64,000 bases of DNA. Origin: Gemmatimonas aurantiaca T-27. Its GTDB lineage: Bacteria > Gemmatimonadota > Gemmatimonadetes > Gemmatimonadales > Gemmatimonadaceae. Each line of letters opens with the position of its first letter. Position 1 is the first letter of the stretch. Below the pieces are notes generated by a model. It had not been told where the DNA came from. It worked only from the letters and a program-made list of their open reading frames with translations, and ran no database searches. The DNA is taken from positions 434,001 through 498,000 of the forward strand of contig NC_012489.1 of assembly GCF_000010305.1 (NCBI RefSeq), in the 5' to 3' direction. Shown piece by piece: positions 43,450 to 51,389 of this stretch. Made by a program: the position numbers and the translations under genes.

Positions 43450-44238
43450 TCAGCGGCCAAGTTTTTGCCCGTACGCTTTCGAAGCGTGCAGGGCAAAACT
43501 GATCGCCCGATTTACGTCGGGATCACGCAGGGCGCGCAATAGGCCAAAGATCCCAATAGGCTTTTCCGCAGCCCGGGCTTCCCGAGCTTCCTCGTACGAC
43601 TCGGCCGCCGAACGCCCAATGGTGCCAAGGACTTCGACGGTCTGTGGTTCGAGCATGCCGGAGCGCACCAGCGTCTGGCCAGCGGCTACCAGCGTCGGGA
43701 GCGCCGCGAGGAGCTCCTTGAGCTTGGCAAAATCGGGTTGTGACGCGGTCTTGAGTTCATCGAGATCGGCCGAGAGCGCCGTGGCGATGGTGTCTCCACG
43801 CCGCAGGAGGCCATCGATGGCTTCGAGCGTGAACGCGGCGAGTTCGAGTCGATCGAGCACGGCTTTCACGGCCTCGATCGTTTTTTCTTCGCCGAGACGT
43901 TCGACTAATCCCGAATCAATCAGTCGTTGAAATCCGGGTGTGGCTGATACGTCGGCGAGTTGCACGCCCACGCGGGCGAGCTGGGGAATGCGACTGATCA
44001 CGTCTCCGGCGGCGGTGTCGTCACCGGCCAGGCGCTTCATATCGGCCACACTCTCCGCGACGCTTTCCGCCACGACGTTGGCGCGATGCAGAAAACCGTC
44101 CAACGCGTCCGCCACGAAGGCGAGAAGGTCGAGACGATCGAGCAGGCGGTTCAGTGAATCGATGGTCTTTTCTTCCGACAGGCGGGCCAGTAGCTGCTCC
44201 TGGGCAGCGCTGGATGCGGAAGGCAAGGCAGTCCCCAT
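43450..44238 (-). CDS. Duplicated DUF1641-like protein, first gene of the hydrogenase operon
   Basis: A protein of 262 residues, helical, without signal or membrane segments. It contains two copies of a motif: SEEKTIDSLNRLLDRLDLLA followed by DALDGFLHRAN near 20-60, and GEEKTIEAVKAVLDRLELAA followed by AIDGLLRRGD near 135-175. It resembles DUF1641 proteins, which occur beside redox enzymes such as formate dehydrogenases but have no known function. As the first gene of the minus-strand operon, it begins opposite hypF, with a shared 121-base promoter gap at 44239-44359. Confidence 0.75.
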   Translation of the reverse strand: MGTALPSASSAAQEQLLARLSEEKTIDSLNRLLDRLDLLAFVADALDGFLHRANVVAESVAESVADMKRLAGDDTAAGDVISRIPQLARVGVQLADVSATPGFQRLIDSGLVERLGEEKTIEAVKAVLDRLELAAFTLEAIDGLLRRGDTIATALSADLDELKTASQPDFAKLKELLAALPTLVAAGQTLVRSGMLEPQTVEVLGTIGRSAAESYEEAREARAAEKPIGIFGLLRALRDPDVNRAISFALHASKAYGQKLGR

Positions 44239-44359
44239 GCAGTCCCTCCGGAAACGGGATCGGGGTGAGGTGCGGCTACGTTATGTGCCGGCGCCGCCCA
44301 GTGTTATGGCAAGATCATGCTATTTCCAGCGAGGTTGCCCACCGACGACGTTAGCCCAC

Positions 44360-46939
44360 ATGGCGTTTCCCTCCGCGCAGACCAATTCCACCACACCGAT
44401 CGCCACGACTCGTGTCGTGGTCCGTCTGCGCGGTACGGTACAGGGCGTCGGGTTCCGTCCTTTTGTGCATCGATTGGCCATTCGACTTGGGGCGCGCGGC
44501 GAAGTCCGCAATGTCGGGGACGGCGTTCTGGTGGAGCTCGAGGGTGAGCCGGGCGTGATCGAGCAGTTTCTCGCGGCCCTGTCGCGGGAAGCGCCTCGGG
44601 CGGCGCGCATCGAGTCGATGGAAGTCCACGCCGAGCAGCCGCAGGGCGTGAAAGGGTTCCGGATTGCGGGCAGTCGTACGCACGATGAGGCGATGCCAGG
44701 CAACGGGAAGGTGTTGGCGTTCGCACGCGTTGCGGCGGTGCCACCGGACCTGGCAACCTGCTCCGACTGCTGGCGGGAGTTCCACAATCCGGCAGATCGA
44801 CGGTACCGCTATCCGTTTCTCAACTGCACCCAGTGTGGGCCACGATTCACCATCGTCATCGGCGTGCCGTATGATCGGGCGCTTACCACGATGCGGCGCT
44901 TCACGATGTGTGTGGCCTGTCAGCGCGAATACGACGACCCGACCCATCGTCGTTTTCATGCGGAACCCAACGCCTGTGCCGACTGCGGTCCGCAGGTCGC
45001 ATGGTCGGTCGTGCGTCGTGCCGACACGGACATGCGCGAGCCTGCACTCCCAGTCGTTCACGCGACAGATGCGCGTAACGAGAACGCGTTGCGGGCTGCG
45101 TTGACGGTACTGCGTGCCGGTGGGATCGTGGCTGCCAAGGGGATCGGCGGATACCACTTGTTGTGCGACGCACGAAATGCCGACGCGGTGGCCCGGTTGC
45201 GCCTCCGCAAGGATCGGCCGCACAAACCGTTGGCAGTGTTGGTGGACACCCTCTCCACGCTGCGCACCTTCGCGGACGTGCGTGCATCGGCGGTGGTATC
45301 GCTGGAGTCTCCAGCGCATCCCATTGTGCTGGTGCCCACCTCCAAGGGGGCGGCGCAACCGCTGGCACACAATGTGGCGCCCGGACTCGATTCCGTCGGG
45401 GTGATGTTGCCGGCGTTTCCGCTGCACGCGTTGCTTGCCGCTGACGGTCCGCTCGTATGCACCAGTGGCAATCTGAGTGATGAGCCCATCGCCTGGCGTG
45501 ATGTCGATGCGCTACGGCGTCTGGCGGTGCTGGCCGACGGATTTCTCACACACAATCGCGAGATTGTTCTACCCTGTGATGATTCCGTGGTGTCGATCGG
45601 TGACGACGGGCATGAACAACCCGTTCGCCGATCGCGGGGCTATGCGCCGTATCCGATCCCCGTCGCGGCCTCGTTGCCGGCATCCATCCGTGCGTCCGCG
45701 TCAGTGCTGGCCGTGGGAGCGGAACTCAAGTCCACGGCCGCATGGCTCGCTGCCGATCAGGTGACGCTGTCGAGTCATATCGGTGATGTCGGGAGCCCCG
45801 AAACCCTCGAGGCGCTGACGCTGGCCACGGGGCAACTCGAAGCGATGCACCATGGCCGCGCCGACGTGATCGCCTGTGACCTACACCCTGAATACCACTC
45901 GTCGCGGTGGGCCGCGGAACGCGCGCGGCAGTCGGGTGCGACGCTGGTGCGGGTGCAGCACCACCATGCCCATCTCGCGGCGTTGATGGCCGAACACGGG
46001 CTTCCCGGATCCACGCCGATTCTGGCCTGCACGTTCGACGGGACAGGCTGGGGCACCGACGGCACCGTGTGGGGTGGTGAAATGCTGCTCGGGGATTGCA
46101 CGGGCTTTACCCGTGTTGCCTCCCTCACGCCATTCCCCCTTGCCGGTGGTGATGCGGCCGTGCGGCAACCGTTGCGTGGTGCGCTGGGGTTGTTGCACCG
46201 ACACGGTCATGACGTGTCGGACAACGCCATCGCGCCAATGCTGCACCATACGGAGCTGACGTCGGAAGCACGTCGCCTGATGATCCAGCAACTGGAGCGC
46301 GGCATCGCCTGTGTGGAGACGTCCAGCATGGGGAGGTTCCTGGATGCCTGCGCCGTCCTGTGCGGCGGTCCGGCGAAGGTGTCCTATGAAGGACAGGCGG
46401 CGATTCTGCTGGAAGTGCTCGCTCGCCAGTATCCTGGCACACGCATGCGGGCCGGGTACAACATCGACGTGCACGAGGGACCGGCATCGTCGGTCAATCG
46501 CGACGGAGTGCACGCGCCGCGGTGGTTGATGAATCCCGCGCCGATGTTGCAAGCACTGTTGTGGGACATGCAGGCCGAAGTGTCTGCATCAAGGTCGTTG
46601 AATCGCACGCAGGACGCGTGGGCGGATGCCATCGCGCCGATTGCCTGGCATGTGCACGACGCGGTGGCCCGTGTGGTGGTCGATATCGCGCTGCGTGTTC
46701 GCCGGGACCACGGCACGAACCACATCGGCCTCACCGGTGGGGTCTTTCAGAATCAATTGCTCTCCACGCTCACGGCCCGTGCGCTCGAAACCGATGGCTT
46801 CGAGGTGCTCCAGCATCGTCGCGTGCCGTGCAACGACGGTGGCCTGGCACTCGGCCAGGCGTTGATCGCTGCGCACGCGACACAGAAAATGTCACCGACG
46901 TCATCGACGTCACGACTCACTCATCACCTGGCACGGTGA
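44360..46939 (+). CDS. hypF: Hydrogenase maturation carbamoyltransferase HypF
   Basis: A protein of 859 residues from ATG 44360 (MAFPSAQTNS); the open frame further upstream is antisense to the DUF1641 gene. Domains in order: acylphosphatase (RLRGTVQGVGFRPFVHRLA, about 21-39), two zinc fingers (CSDCWREFHNP with CTQCGPRF; CVACQREYDDP with CADCGP), a YrdC-like domain (about 225-410), and a Kae1-like C-terminal domain (QHHHAHLAALMAEHG, FDGTGWGTDGTVWGGE). HypF makes the carbamoyl group that becomes the CN ligands. It is somewhat longer than the usual 750-780 residues. Confidence 0.96.
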   Translation: MAFPSAQTNSTTPIATTRVVVRLRGTVQGVGFRPFVHRLAIRLGARGEVRNVGDGVLVELEGEPGVIEQFLAALSREAPRAARIESMEVHAEQPQGVKGFRIAGSRTHDEAMPGNGKVLAFARVAAVPPDLATCSDCWREFHNPADRRYRYPFLNCTQCGPRFTIVIGVPYDRALTTMRRFTMCVACQREYDDPTHRRFHAEPNACADCGPQVAWSVVRRADTDMREPALPVVHATDARNENALRAALTVLRAGGIVAAKGIGGYHLLCDARNADAVARLRLRKDRPHKPLAVLVDTLSTLRTFADVRASAVVSLESPAHPIVLVPTSKGAAQPLAHNVAPGLDSVGVMLPAFPLHALLAADGPLVCTSGNLSDEPIAWRDVDALRRLAVLADGFLTHNREIVLPCDDSVVSIGDDGHEQPVRRSRGYAPYPIPVAASLPASIRASASVLAVGAELKSTAAWLAADQVTLSSHIGDVGSPETLEALTLATGQLEAMHHGRADVIACDLHPEYHSSRWAAERARQSGATLVRVQHHHAHLAALMAEHGLPGSTPILACTFDGTGWGTDGTVWGGEMLLGDCTGFTRVASLTPFPLAGGDAAVRQPLRGALGLLHRHGHDVSDNAIAPMLHHTELTSEARRLMIQQLERGIACVETSSMGRFLDACAVLCGGPAKVSYEGQAAILLEVLARQYPGTRMRAGYNIDVHEGPASSVNRDGVHAPRWLMNPAPMLQALLWDMQAEVSASRSLNRTQDAWADAIAPIAWHVHDAVARVVVDIALRVRRDHGTNHIGLTGGVFQNQLLSTLTARALETDGFEVLQHRRVPCNDGGLALGQALIAAHATQKMSPTSSTSRLTHHLAR

Positions 46940-46944
46940 CCGTC

Positions 46945-47628
46945 ATGATCTCGCTCCTGCTGTCCGCCATCGGTGTCGGCTTTCTCGTCGGGTTTCGTCA
47001 TGCTTTCGAGCCGGATCACCTCGCAGCGGTCACCACATTGGCCACACACGATGGTGGGCTGCGGCGCGCCGCACGGCTCGGTGTGTCGTGGGGCGTGGGC
47101 CATACCCTGAGCGTGGGATTGGTGGCGTTGGTGCTCATCGCACTCGGTGTGCAGGTGCCCGATCGGTTCTACGCGACGGCGGAACTCGGGGTGGCGCTCA
47201 TGTTGCTGGTGTTGGGTGTGGGTTCCATCGTCGCCGAGTCGCGCCGACACCGTTCATCGCAGGGGCGGCCGCATCGTCTCGCGCACGATCAGATGGCGCA
47301 TCACCACCATGTTGCCGTGGGGAGTGGATTCAAGGCGCAGTTGCGGGCGCTGGGTTTTGGCGTGCTGCACGGATTGGCGGGCAGTGGCGCGGTGATCGTG
47401 CTCATCATCGCTGCGGCGCCGAGCGCTCGTGACCGCACGTTCTACCTGCTGGCGTTTGGTGTGGGCACCGTGGCAGGGATGTCCCTGGTGTCCGCCCTGT
47501 CAGGGGCGACGACCAGTGTGGTGGGTCGGCGTCACGCAACCGCGGTACACTATCTGCGCCTCGGCGCGGCCATGTTGAGTGTCGTGGTGGGACTCATGCT
47601 CGGTGGCGGCGTGATCAGGGAGTGGTGA
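46945..47628 (+). CDS. Nickel/cobalt permease-like membrane protein (HX4DH motif)
   Basis: A protein of 227 residues from ATG 46945, five bases after the hypF stop, with about six hydrophobic segments. The first contains GFRHAFEPDHLAAVTTLATH, the HX4DH signature of NiCoT-class nickel/cobalt transporters and related UreH-like proteins. A His-rich cytoplasmic loop (HRLAHDQMAHHHHVAV) follows near 118-133. It probably brings nickel across the inner membrane for the hydrogenase. Its end overlaps the convergent GNAT gene by 14 bases. Confidence 0.85.
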   Translation: MISLLLSAIGVGFLVGFRHAFEPDHLAAVTTLATHDGGLRRAARLGVSWGVGHTLSVGLVALVLIALGVQVPDRFYATAELGVALMLLVLGVGSIVAESRRHRSSQGRPHRLAHDQMAHHHHVAVGSGFKAQLRALGFGVLHGLAGSGAVIVLIIAAAPSARDRTFYLLAFGVGTVAGMSLVSALSGATTSVVGRRHATAVHYLRLGAAMLSVVVGLMLGGGVIREW

Positions 47629-48466
47629 TCGCTTCCGATCGCATCCACTTGACGCGGGAATAGACGATCCCGAATCCCGCGCGCTGGGCATTTTTCTGTG
47701 AGGTGGTGCCCGGCGCGGCTACCATCATGGCCAGATCACAACCGGCGTCGGCAGCAAACTGCAAACGGGCGTCGAGCAGTGCCCGCTGTGCACCCTGGCC
47801 ACGTGCCGCCGGAATCGTACTGGCGCCGGCCAGCAGGGCCACGCCTTCGTGCAGGTGGAGTGCGCCCGCTGCCACAGCCGTGCCGTCGAGTTCCGCCACG
47901 AAACAATGCGTGTCGGCGGCTCGCGCGTTGACCTGCCCCAATGCGCGGATGAACGGCACCAGTTCAGCGCTTTCGCTGCTCCACCCTTCGGCCGACAGAT
48001 CTGCCCAGCTATCAGCCTCGTCGAGGGTTGTGCGACGCACAACAAGCGGACGGTTGTGTGCCGAAGGGGTGTCGGCACTGCCGGAGAGCGTCTGACACAG
48101 CACCTGTGACCATTCGATCGGCTGATAGCCACGTGCGCCAAGCAGCGGGAGCACACCGGGATCGGCCATCACGCAGATCTCGTGCATCACCTCGCTGCCG
48201 CGTGATGTGAAGAATGTTTCCAGTTGCTCGAGCTGGGTTGGCGTCACATCGGAGAACAGTCCGAGTCCGAAGGTCTGGGTGAGCGGCGAGCCGACCCCGT
48301 CGAACATCGCCCAGGTGCCGTCCACGTCGCACCGGGTGGCGCCGAGTGCAGGGGTCAGCGAAGCACGGGCATCGACGAAGGCCGCGTTGGCGTGGGCTTC
48401 GCAGCGCTCCAGGCGGCGGGCGAGCACACGATCGGCAAGTATCAGCATCTCTGGGCTATGGGGCAT
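47615..48466 (-). CDS. GNAT-family N-acetyltransferase
   Basis: A protein of 283 residues. The C-terminal half has the acetyl-CoA site AGASTIPAARGQGAQRALLD (about 214-233; R-G-Q-G-A pattern) and the GNAT ending GTTSQKNAQRAGFGIVYSRV. The N-terminal half is a degenerate second GNAT-like domain. The substrate is unknown. It is divergent from the next gene with only 17 bases between starts; an internal ATG at 48448 may be the real start. Confidence 0.85.
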   Translation of the reverse strand: MPHSPEMLILADRVLARRLERCEAHANAAFVDARASLTPALGATRCDVDGTWAMFDGVGSPLTQTFGLGLFSDVTPTQLEQLETFFTSRGSEVMHEICVMADPGVLPLLGARGYQPIEWSQVLCQTLSGSADTPSAHNRPLVVRRTTLDEADSWADLSAEGWSSESAELVPFIRALGQVNARAADTHCFVAELDGTAVAAGALHLHEGVALLAGASTIPAARGQGAQRALLDARLQFAADAGCDLAMMVAAPGTTSQKNAQRAGFGIVYSRVKWMRSEAITTP

Positions 48467-48483
48467 GGTTCTATATTTACCTC

Positions 48484-48798
48484 ATGATCCTGCTTCGTGT
48501 CACTCAAAGCCTCGACAGTGCATCGCGAACGGCGGCGTCTGCCGTCGAGGCGCCAGCGCCGTATTCGGGGGGTGGGTTGCCGAAGGGCGGCATCATGATC
48601 GTGATCAGCGTGGCGTTGTACATCCTGCCCACGTTGCTGGCCTGGAAGAGTGGGCACCCGCGCTTTCGCAAAATTGCCCTCGTCAATCTGCTGCTGGGCT
48701 GGACCGTGATCGGTTGGATCGCCGCCATGGTCATGCTGTACATCTACACACCTCCCCCCGATGGGGAAGTGGATGTGCCGCACATCCCTGGCCAGTAG
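48484..48798 (+). CDS. Superinfection-immunity-like small membrane protein
   Basis: A protein of 104 residues, or about 67 if translation starts at the ATG at 48595. The C-terminal part has two hydrophobic helices with the family pattern ALYILPTLLAWKSGHPRF and LLGWTVIGWIAAMVML, as in the T4 Imm-like superinfection immunity family. In phage T4 the protein blocks DNA entry of a second phage; most bacterial homologues are untested. The N-terminal 37 residues are low complexity and not part of the family. No phage genes are nearby. Confidence 0.75.
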   Translation: MILLRVTQSLDSASRTAASAVEAPAPYSGGGLPKGGIMIVISVALYILPTLLAWKSGHPRFRKIALVNLLLGWTVIGWIAAMVMLYIYTPPPDGEVDVPHIPGQ

Positions 48799-48821
48799 GC
48801 CCGACGTGGTGCGCGGGGGGC

Positions 48822-50282
48822 TCAGCGTCCGTAGGTAGAGACCAGTCCGGCCAGGCGTGTGGTGATCGCTGGCGTGAGCTGATCCCACGAAAAACGAAAT
48901 CCCCAGTTGCCCGCTTGGCGGCCGGGCAAATTCATGCGCGCCGCACTGCCCAGGCCCAGCACATCTTGCATTGGCACGAGCGCGGTGTTGGCCACAGACG
49001 CCAGGGCGGCACGCATCAACGACCAATGCATCTCGCCACCATCGCAGTCGAGGTAGCGCAGCGCGAAGGCCTTTTCGCGAGTGACCTCCTCGGCAGGACG
49101 TGTAGAGTCTCCGTCGCCGCTGGACATCCACCAGCCCACGGTGGTGTCGTTGTCATGAGTGCCCGTGTACACGACGCGGTTGCGCACCAGTCGATGTGGC
49201 AGAAACTCCGACGCTTCATCGGCAAACGCGAACTGCAGGATGCTCATGCCGGGAAAGTCGTACTGATCGCGCAGCAACTCCACTTCCGGCGTGATGACTC
49301 CAAGGTCCTCGGCCACGATCGGCAAATCACCGAGGGCATCGCGCAGGGCATCGAAGAGTGCGGCGCCGGGGCCGGTGCGCCAGACGCCGTGTATGGCGGT
49401 GGTGGCGTCACCCGGGACTTCCCAGTAGGCCTCGAAGCCACGGAAGTGATCGAGACGAATCACGTCGAACTGGGTGAGCGCGGCACGCATGCGCTCGATC
49501 CACCAGGTGAACCCGGTGTCGCGCATGCGTGACCATTCGTACAGCGGGTTGCCCCAGAGCTGCCCGGTTTCGCTGAAGTAGTCGGGTGGCACACCGGCCT
49601 GCGTTTCGAGCGATCCGTCGGCGTGCAGGGCAAACAGTTCCCGATGGGCCCATACATCGGCCGAGTCGTGCGCCACATAGATGGGCACATCTCCCATCAG
49701 TGACACGCCAGCACGGCGACACGCATCGTGCAATGCCGTGTACTGTTGATGGAACACGTACTGCTCTTTGTATGTGCGTTCGATGTCCGCCGCGTGTGTG
49801 GTGCGTTGCAGGATCAGCGCGTGCGGTTCACGCAGGGCCAGTGCGGCGCCCCATGTCGTCCACGACGCATGATGGTGCGCACGCTTGAGAGCCATGAACA
49901 GCGCATAGTCGGGCAGCCAGTGCTGCTGCTGGCGCACAAACGACTCGATGGCGTCGTCGAAGGGCAGCCCGTCGAGCCAGGTGGCCAGCGCTGCGCGCTT
50001 GGCATCGGCGACGGTGCTGAAGTCGACGATGTGCTCGGGAAATGTCCCCTGCCACCCTGGCACGTGGATCAGCAACGGGTTGCCGGCAAACGCCGAAAAA
50101 CACTGATACGGGGAATCACCGTATCCGGTGGGCCCCAGCGGCAACACCTGCCACAGCTTCATGCCAGTGCGCGCGAGCCAATCGACAAAGCGGTGAGCGT
50201 CTGGACCGAGATCGCCAATGCCGCCGGCGCCGGGCAGGGACGAAGGGTGCAGCAGGACACCGGCGGCGCGAGGAAACGGCAT
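48822..50282 (-). CDS. malQ: 4-alpha-glucanotransferase
   Basis: A protein of 486 residues from ATG 50282 (MPFPRAAGVLLHPSSLPG); the longer frame extends antisense into the next gene. It is a GH77 enzyme: QVLPLGPTGYGDSPYQ near 42-57, the nucleophile region VIRLDHFRGFEAYWEVPG, the acid/base region IVAEDLGVITPEV, and GTHDNDTTVGWW near 380. It transfers maltooligosaccharide segments during glycogen or maltodextrin metabolism in the cytoplasm. No other glycogen genes are adjacent. Confidence 0.96.
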   Translation of the reverse strand: MPFPRAAGVLLHPSSLPGAGGIGDLGPDAHRFVDWLARTGMKLWQVLPLGPTGYGDSPYQCFSAFAGNPLLIHVPGWQGTFPEHIVDFSTVADAKRAALATWLDGLPFDDAIESFVRQQQHWLPDYALFMALKRAHHHASWTTWGAALALREPHALILQRTTHAADIERTYKEQYVFHQQYTALHDACRRAGVSLMGDVPIYVAHDSADVWAHRELFALHADGSLETQAGVPPDYFSETGQLWGNPLYEWSRMRDTGFTWWIERMRAALTQFDVIRLDHFRGFEAYWEVPGDATTAIHGVWRTGPGAALFDALRDALGDLPIVAEDLGVITPEVELLRDQYDFPGMSILQFAFADEASEFLPHRLVRNRVVYTGTHDNDTTVGWWMSSGDGDSTRPAEEVTREKAFALRYLDCDGGEMHWSLMRAALASVANTALVPMQDVLGLGSAARMNLPGRQAGNWGFRFSWDQLTPAITTRLAGLVSTYGR

Positions 50283-50381
50283 GACTGGAAACTCGTTGGT
50301 GTTTCGGAGCGCCGCCAGCGGTGCTGCGCGGACGTAGGGGCCGCTTCCGACACCAGCGATGTGCGGTAACGTACGGGGAGT

Positions 50382-51353
50382 ATGAATCCACTCCTTGTTT
50401 GCATGTCTGCGGTGTTGCTGGTCAGCGCCGCCCAGCCGCCTGCGTCCCGCGCCACCAAACCCGTCAAGCCATCCGGCGCGCCGTCGGGTCCGTCCACGGC
50501 CGATGTGCCGGCGACCATCGCCGGAGCGCTGATCGCGGCGGATCGTAGCCACGCGGCGGCTGCCCGCACACGCCCGCTACGCGCAGCCCTCGACGCGATG
50601 TTCGCTGACGGTGTGATGATGCCCGCACCCCGTGGCCAGATCCTGAATGGGAAGGCGGCCGTACTGGATGCCATAGCCGCGACGGCCGACTCTGCGGCAC
50701 GGGGTAGCTGGACGCCCATTCGTGTAGGTCTTTCGTCGGATGGACTGCACGGCTTCACGCTGGGATTCATGGTGACCACGCGTGCTGATGGTGGTCGCAG
50801 TCAGTTCAAGTATCTCGCCTACTGGGTGAGGGATAGCGTCGGCAGCAACGCGCCGTGGCGTGTGGCCGCGTGGCGTCGTCGGGCCATCGACAGCAGTGTG
50901 GCCATCGATTCCACGGTGTTGCCTCCGATCCTTCCGGCGCGGTTGCAGGTGCCTCGCCGTGGCGCGGCACTGTTCACCACACTTCGCAAAGGTCTGATCG
51001 AGGCAGAAGCCGGTTTTTCGAACGAAGCGCAGCGGGTGGGAGTCGGGGCCGCTTTTGCCGCACTGGGTACGGAGGAGTCGCTGAATGTCGGATCGGTCAA
51101 CGAAGGACGCTTCACGCGCGGCGCGATCGCGATTGCCCGCGCCGTGGCTGGCGGACAGGCGCTCGACGCGCCGAGCACCATCGTGTGGAGCGCCGACACG
51201 GCGTTGGTTGCCTCCAGCGGAGATCTCGGCATCACGTTTGGTGTCATCCGCCCCAAGGGCGTGCCCGCAGGCCAGCCGGCACCAGGTACGTCTTTCTTCA
51301 CGATCTGGCGCCGTGCTTCGCCCACGGCGCCGTGGCGGTACATCGCCGAATAA
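50382..51353 (+). CDS. Exported protein with two SnoaL-like (NTF2-fold) domains
   Basis: A protein of 323 residues with a short Sec signal (NPLLVCMSAVLLVSAAQ, cleavage near 18). Two regions of similar layout, about 45-170 and 195-323, each show a helix with an AD/AE start, a GxxxxGxxAI segment (RGQILNGKAAVLDAIA; NEGRFTRGAIAIARAV) and a terminal WR beta-strand (PWRVAAWRRR; PWRYIAE). This is the SnoaL/DUF4440 pattern. No catalytic residues can be named. It lies upstream of an ABC exporter gene, 36 bases away. Confidence 0.7.
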   Translation: MNPLLVCMSAVLLVSAAQPPASRATKPVKPSGAPSGPSTADVPATIAGALIAADRSHAAAARTRPLRAALDAMFADGVMMPAPRGQILNGKAAVLDAIAATADSAARGSWTPIRVGLSSDGLHGFTLGFMVTTRADGGRSQFKYLAYWVRDSVGSNAPWRVAAWRRRAIDSSVAIDSTVLPPILPARLQVPRRGAALFTTLRKGLIEAEAGFSNEAQRVGVGAAFAALGTEESLNVGSVNEGRFTRGAIAIARAVAGGQALDAPSTIVWSADTALVASSGDLGITFGVIRPKGVPAGQPAPGTSFFTIWRRASPTAPWRYIAE

Positions 51354-51389
51354 CCGCATCCACATTGGTTGCCACACCACCGGCCGACC

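Noticed and set aside
44307-44322. Sigma-54-like promoter TGGCAAGATCATGCTA between the DUF1641 gene and hypF
   Set aside because: The GG to GC spacing is one base too short for a sigma-54 site, and no cognate enhancer-binding activator gene is nearby.
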